64,000 bases of DNA from positions 83,813,309-83,877,308 of the forward strand of contig NC_079504.1 in the NCBI RefSeq assembly GCF_030052815.1, read 5' to 3'. Positions within the stretch are counted from its first letter, which is position 1. Every line of letters begins with the position of its first letter. Positions 23,971 to 36,778 of the stretch are shown in pieces. The notes beneath the pieces were generated by a model that saw only the letters and a list, made by a program, of their open reading frames with translations, ran no database searches and was not told the DNA's origin. The DNA comes from Hevea brasiliensis (Eukaryota; Streptophyta; Magnoliopsida; Malpighiales; Euphorbiaceae). The position numbers and the translations under genes are program-made.

Positions 23971-26900
23971 TGTAACACCCCTAAGTTCGAGTGCTGCTCA
24001 TTGCTCCGGTGACGGTGTTGTCCTGGACAGCTAGGATGCCTAGAACCACACTTCAATGAGAGTGAGGAGACATAAAATAATGAAATACAAGAAAAGAAAG
24101 TACAAGAAAAACAAAGGAAAAATGATAGCAAAGAAATGTGATCAAGTTAAACGAGCCGGGAAACCTAGCGATGGGTGACCGCACCGGGAAGTCACGGCGT
24201 GGACCGTTGACTAGCTCTCGATCATGGGGAACCACGGAAAACATATTTAGGACTTTAATAGTACCTTGTTGAAGAAGAAATATCTTTAGAAATATCAAAG
24301 AAAAATTAAATTATTAGTACAAAGAAATGTGAGTAATCGAAAAACAGACAAAACCCTGTTACCAGAAAAATCGAATGCCGCTCAACAGGGCATTATGGTC
24401 ATTTGACACCCGAATTGTCTTTTGACCTAAATGTCCATTAAAAATAAATAGTATTACACTTAGAAAATGAAATGAAAAATTTGTTTAGTGGTACCTAAAA
24501 TAAATAGCCAAAAATGGAGTGGAAATGGTGTAAATAACACATTAAACTTATAATATGGTTAAATAATGTGAGTGGGCCACTAAGGGAATAAACTAAAGAC
24601 ATAATGGGGCAGGTGTACACCCATTATCACATCTGCACTTCACCTTCTTCATTTGAGTTCCTTCATGCCGATTTGAGAAAGAAAAGAACCACCATTGACG
24701 TTTCTCTCAAGCTTCACTTAACTCTCCATTTTCAACTCCAACCTCTTAGGTTTCTTCATGAAACTTTGTCTACACATCACAAGGAAGATATTGATACCAA
24801 ATTTGAGAAGTTTGGTGAAGGTTTAGCAAGTTACAATCAAAGGTAAGTTTACATTTTGAGAATTCCTTTGTTAAACTTTATGTTCATGTTATGGGTATTA
24901 GTTTTGTGAAGGAAATTTTAAAGTTTAAATAGTTATTGAGATAGCCATTTTGGACAGCCATGGGGTCATTCATTTAATGATTTATTATGCATATAATTTA
25001 TGAGAAATAATGTTGATCATGGTGATTTAATGTCCTAGTGAATTATTTCACATTTATATGGTGATTTTGGCACTTGGATGAGTATGGATGAATTGTAGGG
25101 CAATGTGGTGTTGAAGGAAAATTTTCGGCAGCTTGGGAACCCTTGAATAATTGTATGTATTGATGGAAGTATAGGCAGAATATTGACCTAGAAGGATTGA
25201 TGGATATGTATGTAGATTGATATTGTAAAGTGTATGTAAGATTTGTAATGGTTAGGTGTGTATGTAATGGTATTTAGAACTTGTAAATGTGAATTATATT
25301 TAGTGTGTTGAGGGTAATTGTAATCTGCCCAAAGTAATGTTAATGTAAAGTAGAAAATGCTTTTGGTAATGTACCAAAACAGATTGGTAGGGAAGTGAAC
25401 CAAATTGCAAGGTATATGTGTGTTTGAATTGGGGTTTGAAAGACATATAGAGGACAGTGTGCAAATAGACCTATAACTTTAAATGTGTAACCTCAATTGG
25501 TATGAGACCAATTTGAGGTGAAACTAGGCACAAAATGTGCCAACTTTCATTGAGAAACCATGCCAAAATTCTGCTTGCAAGGTTACCTAAAAAAATGACC
25601 AATTCGGATTAGGTGCAATTAGGACCTGAAAAATGACCAATTGGGCAGCAGTGAGTGTTTAGGCCATAACTCACTCAAACCAGGTCCAATTGACCTGAAA
25701 TTTTAACCAAGAATAGTTAAGACCCATACCTACAAGTCTTATGAAGACACCAAAGCCCAGAAATGACCATAAGCAAGTCAAACAACTTGCACAAGTTCGG
25801 GTCCAAAAACTGGCCGAACCAGAATTGACCAATTTGACCTAAAATTGACCTAAAATGGTACCATTTGACCAGCAAGAGTGTAATGACCATAACTCGGTCT
25901 ACTTAACTCGGATTGACCTGAAATTTTGCACCGCGGTCCATAAGACCTAAATCTACAAGTTTGTAGTTTCGACCGAGACCCGAAAACCGAGGGAACTAGA
26001 TCGTCCGGTTAGGTCAAACCAGTGTCCCGGAATCCAGCAATTTGCATTAAAATGCACTAAGCAAGGAAATGACTTTGGTAAAACATACCAAACCTAAAAC
26101 CCTATCAAATGTGACATATTAACGACACTAAAACCTAATTTACCTAAAACGCAACGAGGGTCGGTATATTAGGTGATTAAGTGAATAATTGAGTTCAGTG
26201 CATTATTTACCAAACACCATCGATAGAGACAGTTTAAATTAGTACTGAAACACTTCAAATTGTGTTTCTCAGTTACCAAAGACTCAGGAAAAGGGAAGGA
26301 AACACTGAGTCCAGACCAGAGGGACAGTCATCAGAGGTTTGTGCACAACAACTGTTTCTTTTGAATTATTTTCAATTGAAATAAATATTGACTATTGTAT
26401 ATTATTGTTTTAAATTGTGGAAATGTGTTTGGTGGACACTTATTGATTGAAAAACATTGTGAATGGTTTGAAACTGTCAAAAATTGTTTGAATGATATTG
26501 ATGGATACTTATTGATTGAAAAGCACTGTAAATGGTTTTTGTGGAAATTGAAGTGAATTATGAATTATGTTGCCATTTTGTGAATGAAATTATAACTTTG
26601 GAAATTTATTGGATTCTTACGGATCATTTGAATAAAATGTTTGGAATTGTTTTGACTCACAATTGGCATGACACTGATAATATGTTCCTCCTCCATTAAT
26701 GGGGTGAGTGTGATTATTCCTCCCTCTTTGACTTATCAGTCTGGGGTGAGTATGATTATGTTCCTCCCTCTTGACTTCCCAGTCTGAGGTGAGTGTGGAT
26801 GAGTACTCATTAGATAGCTAGCTTCCTCCCTCATTGATTTCGATTATTGGGGTGAGTATGTCTTGTCGTGGTGTACAACACGGCATATATGGAAAAATGT

Positions 26901-27940
26901 GTGTCATGACCTAAATTGTGTTATTGATTGGCAACATTGTATTGTTCAATTATTTGATCGAATTGTGTTATTGATTTGCAAAACGATATTATTCAATTAT
27001 TTGATCGAATTGTGTTATTGATTTGCAAAACGATATTATTCAGTTATTTGATCAATTGTGTTATTGATTTGCAAAAAGGTATTATTCAGTTATTTGATCA
27101 AATTGTGCATGAATTGGCAATACGGTATTCTTAAACTATTTGACTAAATTGTGTTATTATGAATTTTGATAATTTGTGAATTGGAGTTTAAATTCCTTAT
27201 GACATTCATTGTCTTGAATTTAACTATGGTTTTAAGTATCCACTATTGATATGATTTATGAATTGTGATTTAAAATTGTATTTGGTTAATGTTGAAAACC
27301 AACGAGACATTGTCTCATTGATAGCTTTTATTCTCGCCGCAGTAGAGAGATAGACAGGGCAGCAGACTAGGCTGCTAGTACATCCAGCGAGGGATTACCT
27401 GGTATAACGAGTATACCAATATTTTGCATTTTGTACTGTAATGTATATTCACTGTATGTATATTTTGTTGTTGGTTTTGAGCAGTTGTAAATCCAAATTG
27501 TACATTTGACTTGTAAAATAATTATGAATGGTTTTGGCTTGTACAAATTGTATTATATTTCTCATATCTCAATCTTTGAAAAACCACTGTGGATTTGACT
27601 TGATAAATTGTTGTGTTGAGAAATGTATTGGAGTTGAGATTTGGAAAATAATTGAAGTGCTTCTTACAGGTTTTCTGAAGAACTGTTTTATCCAAAACAC
27701 AGATGGCATTCTGCCAAAATTTTTATAGAAATTCCAAATAAACCAAATGAGTTAGTGGTTTCACTTCAGTTCACCAAAGTTTTTAACACCTGTAAATAGT
27801 GCTCACCACTATAAAAGAAGTAAGAAAAGTTTTTAAAATCCTTTGTAGTGTATTTAATGGGTTATCAGTAGACGGAGTTGGTAATTCATTAGCTATACTA
27901 CGGGATCATGTTATGCCTTACAGAGGGATAGGGTGTGACA
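23971..27940 (+). repeat. A2 5' LTR
   Basis: TGTAACACCC to GGGTGTGACA. A leader-like stretch (about 24620-24842) ends at AAG|GTAAGT. Positions 26935-27110 hold about four ~45-bp tandem units (TTATTGATTTGCAAAA...). The block at 23991-24020 differs from the 3' LTR by small indels near CAG/CTG sites. Confidence 0.94.
24842..24849 (+). promoter_or_regulatory. Splice donor in the A2 5' LTR leader
   Basis: AAG|GTAAGT matches the consensus donor perfectly, with GT at 24843-24844. The same site occurs in both A1 LTRs and the A2 3' LTR, with donor-like variants at the matching place in the old chromovirus and the solo LTR. A paired acceptor lies at 28011-28012. Confidence 0.55.
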
Positions 27941-27948
27941 TGTTTTAG

Positions 27949-27960
27949 TGGTATCAGAGC
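27949..27960 (+). other. Primer-binding site of A2
   Basis: TGGTATCAGAGC eight bases after the 5' LTR, complementary to initiator tRNA-Met. It falls inside the predicted leader intron (24843-28012). Confidence 0.92.
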
Positions 27961-27999
27961 AAAGTTTTTAAATTCTGTTTTCACATGTTATTTGAATAT

Positions 28000-28012
28000 T
28001 CTTTCTTCACAG
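28000..28012 (+). promoter_or_regulatory. Splice acceptor between primer site and gag in A2
   Basis: A pyrimidine-rich run, TTCTTTCTTCACAG, ends at 28012, 117 nt before the gag ATG. A1 (ends 3185) and the old chromovirus (ends 49794) have TTCTTTCTTCATAG at the same place. Confidence 0.5.
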
Positions 28013-28129
28013 TACAACTGCTCAATATCATTGTTTGATACATACAGTACATTACATTATAAAAATGCACTAACGGGAGGAAATCTCCTTGTATCATTGT
28101 ACAGGAGGTCTAAAATCCTCGAATTGATT

Positions 28130-29371
28130 ATGGAAGAGGGTGATCGTTCAGTCGATCAATCGATAGAGGCTGAGGTGCAAGGGGATGCCCCATGCCTACA
28201 TAATGTCGATTGTTCAAGAGCACCACCGCCTGCATCGCAGCTTCTCGCTCGATTCGCCACAGAGACCGCAATGTTCCAACAAATGGATGGTAATGTGCCT
28301 ACTCAAGTCCCAATACAGACACCGGTGGTACAACCACAGTCTTCTGCTAGACAATATGACAAATTGATGAAGTATGGGGCTACAGAGTTCAAGGGGACAG
28401 TAGATCCTCTAGAGGCAGAACAATGGTTAGAGAGGATGGATAGGGTATTCAAGAAACTGCATTGCACAGAGGAGCTTAGATTTGAGTACTCAGTATCTTT
28501 GCTACAGGGGGATGCTTATGACTGGTGGAAAACCATCCCCCACAGTCTGATAGAACCTGCAGTGCTAACATGGAATGACTTCCTCAGGGAATTCAGGCAA
28601 AAATATGTCCCTGATGCTTATGTAGACCAGAAGCTGCAAGAATTCCTAAGTCTGAAACAGGGGGGCAGATCAGTGGCTGAGTATGAAAGGGAATTTTCCC
28701 GCCTAAGCCATTATGCAGTAAGTCTACTTTCTACCAGCAGGGAGAGATGTAAGAGGTTTGAAACCGGCTTGAAGCCTAGTATCAGATTACAAGTGGTCGG
28801 ATTCAAACATAACAACTTCTCTGAACTTATTTCTCAAGCACTAGAATTAGAAAGAATTGAATCTAAAGCGGCTCTTGAGAAAAAGAAATCAGAGAAGGCA
28901 GAAAAAGAGGGAAAGTCGTAATGTAGTTCTAGTGGTCCTACTGGAAAGAGGAAAAACTTTGGGGGATACGACAGAGATAGTAAGAAGTCTGGTAGAAATA
29001 GATTTTTTGGACAGAAACCACCTCGATCCGATTAGCAAACTCAACAGAAACCCAGAAATGCGCTGTCAGATCGACTTTGTGAAACTTGTGGTAAACCACA
29101 TAGTGGGGTATGCTATAGAGCCGTAGGAGCATGTTTTAACTGTGGAGAGACTAGCCATTTTGCTAGGGATTGTGTAAATCCAGGTCGTTCTGGATCATTT
29201 ACTACACCAAAGGGATCAACCCAAGTTTCTACCCCAAAGAGTTCACCATCAGTTAGTAGAGGCAGAGGTAGAGGTAGGGGTAGTACACCTAGTAGTCGAC
29301 TCATCGTGAATCAGCCAAAACAGGGTGATGCTTCAACTAGAGTATACGCTATACGACAGAAAAGAGACTGA
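28130..29371 (+). pseudogene. gag: A2 gag
   Basis: Structural capsid-nucleocapsid protein. The ATG at 28130 (MEEGDRSVDQ) matches the gag start of the old chromovirus at 49913. The retrotransposon gag domain spans roughly residues 75-210 (ATEFKGTVDPLEAEQWLERM, YDWWKTIPHSL, EFRQKYVPDAYVDQKL). After a TAA at 28919 the same frame continues through a basic linker and a TAG near 29033 to a cysteine-rich region ending in a CCHC knuckle, CFNCGETSHFARDC, then an RGRGRG tail and a TGA near 29370. There are thus two in-frame stops and no frameshift. No pol follows. Confidence 0.88.
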
Positions 29372-30445
29372 GACTTTTGACATCATTGCTGGTACTTTCT
29401 CAATTAGCAACTAAGATATATATATGTATTGTTTGACCTGGAATTTGCATATTTTTACATTAGTGTTAGAACTATATGTTCTGTTGTTATTCGTTTACAG
29501 AGGAATAAATTTTGACGCATTAGTGATTAGCCCTTAAGATAAGGATTGTGATAATAAGTGAAATTAGTTTTGAAAGAGTTTATCGGCGAAAAGTATTTTC
29601 TAACACACCATAAATTATAAAGCTAATTAGTGAGCCTACTTAATGTAAGGCAAGAGGACGTAAAAGTAAGATGCAGTAATGGAATTGCTCTTGATAAGAG
29701 CAAGGAGGTTACTGTTAGAAATTGCTAATGGATATTGTAATCAGAATAAGATTTGAATATCAGTGAATTCAAAAAGAATAAAAGATAACAAAGTTTGATC
29801 TATTGGGATGTATCGTAGTAACTATGCAATGTTCTTGATGTTTATACTGTAAGTCAGACATGCACTAACTTGAGATTATTGTGTAGAGCTACGCACTAAC
29901 CGATAGTACACCTAGATGAGAATAGTTGCCAACGGCATCTGTTGGCATAGTTATGCGACGTAATTTAATTGTTAGAAATAAGTTTGAAAATCCTACTTAG
30001 GGATCTAAAACTCAAAAGTTAAAATATCGAAAGGTTATAGTTCAGTAAAAAAGGAAGAAAGTTATAGAATATTGACAGATAAAAAGAGTTATGGAAGTAG
30101 AGATTTGAACAGCTGATTCATATATAACAAAGAAATATTACGAATATGAGGAAGACTATGGACTAGAATGGTCAGAGGACCAATGACTGATGAATGATTC
30201 TAACATGACCTCAAGGGTCATTCAAGAAGGAACGTGAACCGAAATATTAGACAACACAATAGTAAGAGGAGATTAGTATTATACAAACAAATTAAACGTG
30301 GTATTAGATTGTTAAAAGTCTTATACAAATTGGAGGACAAGAAGATTATACGATCATATAGAAAGGAGAAAATAAATGTATGACTATTGTAAGATAGCTA
30401 TTGGGTAAAATTTCGTGGACAAAATTTATTTAAGGGGGGGAGAAT
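29372..30445 (+). other. A2 non-coding tail with polypurine tract
   Basis: No supported ORF. From about 29505 it matches the A1 tail (3400-4300). The polypurine tract AAGGGGGGGAGA at 30432-30443 abuts the 3' LTR. Confidence 0.8.
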
Positions 30446-33400
30446 TGTAACACCCCTAAGTTCGGTAGTGCGTTCTGCTGTTCCAGTGACCAGTGCTGTC
30501 CGGACAGCTAGGATGCCTAGAACCACACTTCAATGAGAGTGAGGAGACATAAAATAATGAAATACAAGAAAAGAAAGTACAAGAAAAACAAAGGAAAAAT
30601 GATAGCAAAGAAATGTGATCAAGTTAAACGCAATGAAACCTAGCGATGGGATCAGACCGGGAAGTCTCGGCTTGGAGCGTTGACTTGCACTTGACTGGTT
30701 GGAACCCTGGAAAACATTTTTAGGACTTAAATAGAACCTTGTTGAAGAATAAATCTCATTAGAAAGATCAAAGAAAAATTAAATAATTAGTACAAAGAAA
30801 AGTGAGAAATCGAAAAACAGACAAAACCCGGTGTTACCGAAAAATCGGGAATGCCGCCCGAACAGGGGCATTATGGTCATTTGACACCCCGAATTGTCTT
30901 TTGACCTAAATGTCCATTAAAAATAAATAGTATTACACTTAGAAAATGAAATGAAAAATTTGTTTAGTGGTACCTAAAATAAATAGCCAAAAATGGAGTG
31001 GAAATGGTGTAAATAACACATTAAACTTATAATATGGTTAAATAATGTGAGTGGGCCACTAAGGGAATAAACTAAAGACATAATGGGGCAGGTGTACACC
31101 CATTATCACATCTGCACTTCACCTTCTTCATTTGAGTTCCTTCATGCCGATTTGAGAAAGAAAAGAACCACCATTGACGTTTCTCTCAAGCTTCACTTAA
31201 CTCTCCATTTTCAACTCCAACCTCTTAGGTTTCTTCATGAAACTTTGTCTACACATTACAAGGAAGATATTGATACCAAATTTGAGAAGTTTGGTGAAGG
31301 TTTAGCAAGTTACAATCAAAGGTAAGTTTACATTTTGAGAATTCCTTTGTTAAACTTTATGTTCATGTTATGGGTATTAGTTTTGTGAAGGAAATTTTAA
31401 AGTTTAAATAGTTATTGAGATAGCCATTTTGGACAGCCATGGGGTCATTCATTTAATGATTTATTATGAATATAATTTATGAGAAATAATGTTGATCATG
31501 GTGATTTAATGTCCTAGTCAATTATTTCACATTTATATGGTGATTTTGGCACTTGGATGAGTATGGATGAATTGTAGGGCAATGTGGTGTTGAAGGAAAA
31601 TTTTCGGCAGCTTGGGAACCCTTGAATAATTGTATGTATTGATGGAAGTATAGGCAGAATATTGACCTAGAAGGATTGATGGATATGTATGTAGATTGAT
31701 ATTATAAAGTGTATGTAAGATTTGTAATGGTTAGGTGTGTATGTAATGGTATTTAGAACTTGTAAATGTGAATTATATTTAGTGTGTTGAGGGTAATTGT
31801 AATCTGCCCAAAGTAATGTTAATGTAAAGTAGAAAATGCTTTTGGTAATGTACCAAAACAGATTGGTAGGGAAGTGAACCAAATTGCAGGGTATATGTGT
31901 GTTTGAATTGGGGTTTGAAAGACATATAGAGGACAGTGTGCAAATAGACCTATAACTTTAAATGTGTAACCTCAATTGGTATGAGACCAATTTGAGGTGA
32001 AACTAGGCACAAAATGTGCCAACTTTCATTGAGAAACCATGCCAAAATTCTGCTTGCAAGGTTACCTAAAAAAATGACCAATTCGGAGTAGGGGCAATTA
32101 GGACCTGATAAATGACCAATTGGGCAGCCGTGAGTGTTTAGGCCATAACTCACTCAAACCAGGTCCAATTGACCTGAAATTTTAACCAAGAATAGTTAAG
32201 ACCCATACCTACAAGTCTTATGAAGACACCAAAGCCCAGAAATGACCATAAGCAAGTCAAACAACTTGCACAAGTTCGGGTCCAAAAACTGGCCGAACCA
32301 GAATTGACCAATTTGACCTAAAATTGACCTAAAATGGTACCATTTGACCAGCAAGAGTGTAATGACCATAACTCGGTCTACTTAACTCGGATTGACCTGA
32401 AATTTTGCACCATGGTCCATAAGACCTAAATCTACAAGTTTGTAGTTTCGACCGAGACCCAAAACCGAGGGAACTAGATCGTCCGGTTAGGTCAAACCAG
32501 TGTCCGAATCCAAAGAATTTGCATTAAAATGCACTAAGCAAGGAAATGACTTTGGAAAAACATACCAAACCTAAAACCCTATCAAATGTGACATATTAAC
32601 GACACTAAAACCTAATTTACCTAAAACGCAACGAGGGTCGGTATATTAGGTGATTAAGTGAATAATTGAGTTCATTGCATTATTTACCAAACACCATCGA
32701 TAGAGACGATTTAAATTAGTATCAAACACTTCAAATTGTGTTTCTCAGTTACCAAAGACTCAGGAAAAGGGAAGGAAACACTGAGTCCAGACCAGAGGGA
32801 CAGTCATCAGAGGTTTGTGCACAACAACTGTTTCTTTTGAATTATTTTCAATTGAAATAAATATTGACTATTGTATATTATTGTTTTAAATTGTGGAAAT
32901 GTGTTTGGTGGACACTTATTGATTGAAAAACATTGTGAATGGTTTGAAACTGTCAAAAATTGTTTGAATGATATTGATGGATACTTATTGATTGAAAAGC
33001 ACTGTAAATGGTTTTTGTGGAAATTGAAGTGAATTATGAATTATGTTGCCATTTTGTGAATGAAATTATAACTTTGGAAATTTATTGGATTCTAAGGATC
33101 ATTTGAATAAAATGTTTGGAATTGTTTTGACTCACAATTGGCATGACACTGATAATATGTTCCTCCTCCATTAATGGGGTGAGTGTGATTATTCCTCCCT
33201 CTTTGACTTATCAGTCTGGGGTGAGTATGATTATGTTCCTCCCTCTTGACTTCCCAGTCTGAGGTGAGTGTGGATGAGTACTCATTAGATAGCTAGCTTC
33301 CTCCCTCATTGATTTCGATTATTGGGGTGAGTATGTCTTGTCGTGGTGTACAACACGGCATATATGGAAAAATGTGTGTCATGACCTAAATTGTGTTATT

Positions 33401-34410
33401 GATTGGCAACATTGTATTGTTCAATTATTTGATCGAATTGTGTTATTGATTTGCAAAACGATATTATTCAATTATTTGATCGAATTGTGTTATTGATTTG
33501 CAAAATGATATTATTCAGTTATTTGATCAATTGTGTTATTGATTTGCAAAAAGGTATTATTCAGTTATTTGATCAAATTGTGCATGAATTGGCAATACGG
33601 TATTCTTAAACTATTTGACTAAATTGTGTTATTATGAATTTTGATAATTTGTGAATTGGAGTTTAAATTCCTTATGACATTCATTGTCTTGAATTTAACT
33701 ATGGTTTTAAGTATCCACTATTGATATGATTTATGAATTGTGATTTAAAATTGTATTTGGTTAATGTTGTGCACTCGAGACATTGTCTCGGTGATAGCTT
33801 TATTGTCGCCGCAGTAGAGAGATAGGCAGTGACAGACTAGGTCGCTAGTACATCCAGCGAGGGATTACCTGGTATAACGAGTATACCAATATTTTGCATT
33901 TTGTACTGTAATGTATATTCACTGTATGTATATTTTGTTGTTGGTTTTGAGCAGTTGTAAATCCAAATTGTACATTTGACTTGTAAAATAATTATGAATG
34001 GTTTTGGCTTGTACAAATTGTATTATATTTCTCATATCTCAATCTTTGAAAAACCACTGTGGATTTGACTTGATAAATTGTTGTGTTGAGAAATGTATTG
34101 GAGTTGAGATTTGGAAAATAATTGAAGTGCTTCTTACAGGTTTTCTGAAGAACTGTTTTATCCAAAACACAGATGGCATTCTGCCAAAATTTTTATAGAA
34201 ATTCCAAATAAACCAAATGAGTTAGTGGTTTCACTTCAGTTCACCAAAGTTTTTAACACCTGTAAATAGTGCTCACCACTATAAAAGAAGTAAGAAAAGT
34301 TTTTAAAATCCTTTGTAGTGTATTTAATGGGTTATCAGTAGACGGAGTTGGTAATTCATTAGCTATACTACGGGATCATGTTATGCCTTACAGAGGGATA
34401 GGGTGTGACA
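30446..34410 (+). repeat. A2 3' LTR
   Basis: Nearly identical to 23971-27940. Differences cluster at a few sites (about 30640-30700, 32490-32520, 32703-32725, 33773-33850). Ends at CCAAG, the right target duplication. Confidence 0.94.
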
Positions 34411-36595
34411 CCAAGGCTTTCCATTGGGCTCTTCTTCAATCATGAAGCAGTAGGCTGGTTCATCCCTTGCTTTAACCCTCGATGCTTGAGTTGTCTGCCC
34501 TTCTTCCATTTGAGCCATAACGGCTAGAGTAGCTAAAGCATCAGCAAATTGATTCTTGTCTCTGCTAAGATGAGTGAAAGAGATTTCTTCGAATTCCTTA
34601 ATCAGCTCCAGTAAGTACTTCTGATATGGGATCAACTTGGGATCCTTAGTTTGCCATTCTCCCTTGACTTGATAAATTATCAGAGCCGAGTCTCCGTACA
34701 CCTCCAACTTTCTGATTTTCATTTCAATAGCAGCTTGTAGACCCATTACACAAGCTTCGTATTCCGCGACATTGTTGGTACAGTCAAACCTCAACTTAAC
34801 AGCTATCGGAAAGTGCTTCCCATCAGGGGATATCAATACTGCTCCAATTCCATTACCTGACAAATTGACAGCTCCGTCGAAATACATTTCCCATACATCG
34901 GCTGGCCCCCCTTCTTCGCAGTCTACTTCATTAATATGCTCATCAGGGAACTCAAAATCCAGAGCTTCATAATCCTGGATAGGATTTTCTGCTAGGAGGT
35001 CAGCAATCACGCTGCCTTTCACCGCTTTCCGGGTCATGTAGACTATGTCGTATTGGGAGAGTATAACCTGCCACTTGGCTATCCTTCCTGGCACGAATGG
35101 GCTCTCGAATACATATCTGATAGGATCCATCCTGGAGATGAGCCATGTCTTGTGATTCAACATGTAGTGCTTGAGGCGATTTGCTGTCCAGGCTAACGCG
35201 CAGCAAGTCTTTTCTAAGAAAGAGTACCTTGATTCACAGTCATTGAACTTTTTGCTTAGATAATAAATAGCCCTTTCTTTTCGGCCGGTATCATCATGTT
35301 GTCCCAAAACACATCCCATCGAGTTCTGCTGAACTGCCATATACAGGATCAAAGGCCTGCCCGCCACAGGTGGAACCAATACTGGAGGATTTGACAGATA
35401 CTGCTTGATTTTCTCAAAAGCCTCTTGACAAACTGAATCCCATTGAGTAGAGTTGTTCTTCCGGAGTAATCTGAAAATAGGCTCAGCTTTGGCAGTGAGA
35501 TTAGAAATAAATCTCGAAATGTAGTTCAACTTTCCCAGAAAACTGCGCACCTCCCTTTCTGTCTTTGGGGATGGCATTTCTTGAATAGCTCGAACTTTGT
35601 CTGGATCTACTTCTATCCCTTTCTCGCTTACTATGAATCCCAACAACTTCCCCGATCTAGCTCCGAATATGCATTTAGCAGGGTTCAGCTTCAAGTGGTA
35701 TTTCCTGAGCCTTTCGAATACCCTCCTCATCACCTGAACGTGGCTCTCTTCTCCCCTGGATTTGATGATCATATCATCCACGTATACCTCCACTTCTTTA
35801 TGCATCATATCGTGGAATAATGTGACCATCGCGCGCTGGTAAGTAGCCCCGGCATTCTTCAACCCGAAGGGCATGACCCGATAGCAAAATACTCCCCATT
35901 GAGTGATGAAAGCAGTTTTATCCTTGTCTTCCTCGTCCATTGGGATCTGATTGTACCCTGATGCCCCATCAATGCACGAACACCTACCCAATCCCGCAGC
36001 ATTGTCAACTAGCACATCAATGTGGGGGAGAGGGAAATCGTCTTTCAAGCTAGCTTTATTAAGATCCCTGTAGTCAATGCATACCCTGACTCTCCCGTCC
36101 TTCTTCATTACCGGGACGACGTTAGCCACCCATTGGGGATATTTGACTACTTCCAAGAACCCGGCGTCATACTGTTTTTTGACTTCATTTCGAACCTTGA
36201 GCAGTGTGTCAGGATTCATTCTCCTTAGTTTCTGCTTCACCGGAATCGTTCCTGGAATTAAGGGAATTTTGTGCGTTACTATCTGAGGGTCCAAACCCAC
36301 CATATCATCATAGCTCCAGGAAAACACGTCGAGGAATTCTTTAAGCAGACCGATCATATCTTCCAATTCCTCACTCTCCACTACCTTAAGTTCCCTTTTT
36401 ACTTCTTCCGTGCCCAAGTTTATTGTGCGCGTTTCGTCTCCACAAGGCACGAGGGAGGGTTCATCCTTTTCACTGTCTTCTTGTGTAAGGTCTTCCTCAG
36501 AATCACTTGAAGTAATGGCAGTTATGGGGATTTCAAAATTTACCAGAGGAAATTCTGAGTCTATTGGATTATTAGGTGTTAATTGATGAATGGTC
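34411..36595 (-). CDS. pol: Ogre pol: reverse transcriptase, degenerate RNase H, second RNase H (frame cut by A2)
   Basis: Copies element RNA into DNA. Counting from the GTG codon at 36450, RT motifs are VCIDYRDLN (~123-131), MPFGLKNAGATYQ (~193-205) and the catalytic YVDD at 223-226. The first RNase H (~360-480) lacks the usual catalytic Asp, having MAVQQNS instead. A second, archaeal-like RNase H (~519-650) keeps D525 (YFDGA), E563, D587 (GDSAL) and D637 (FADAL). This dual RNase H is a Tat-lineage hallmark. The frame is open from the intron acceptor (36596) to the A2 site without a stop. The true pol entry is by splicing rather than at an ATG. Confidence 0.93.
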
Positions 36596-36778
36596 CTGAA
36601 TGAATAAAGAATAGAACGTATTATAAGGATGGAATTAAAAAGGAAAGAAAGAGAGTATTGGATTTAAAATGCGCTATCAATTCATTAATATTAATGCCAT
36701 AAGAAAAGGTCCATTTACAGTATTACACTTGTCACCATGGACAAAATGATCAAGTGTAGATAACCAGAGGTACTTTAC
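36596..36778 (-). other. Ogre intron between protease and reverse transcriptase (183 bp)
   Basis: On the minus strand, donor GA|GTAAAGTACC starts at 36778, right where the protease frame meets a TAA. Acceptor TTCTTTATTCATTCAG ends at 36596. Excision removes the stop and joins the frames in phase, since the two bases left before the donor plus the first base after the acceptor make one codon. Splicing at this place is known for Ogre elements. Confidence 0.8.

Larger units (their letters stand above)
23971..34410 (+). mobile_element. Element A2: gag-only Tekay/Del-like retrotransposon inserted in Ogre pol
   Basis: Perfect CCAAG target duplications at 23966-23970 and 34411-34415. LTRs of 3,970 and 3,965 bp flank a 2.5-kb interior with primer site, one gag gene, a non-coding tail and polypurine tract, but no protease, RT or integrase. 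This fits the described class of terminal-repeat elements with gag only. LTRs are nearly identical, so it is the youngest or among the youngest insertions here. Confidence 0.95.

Noticed and set aside
24604..24846. 80-codon ORF in the A2 LTR leader, repeated at 31083
   Set aside because: It is broken by an early stop in A1, so it is not conserved in the family. If read through the predicted splice it stops before gag in a different frame.
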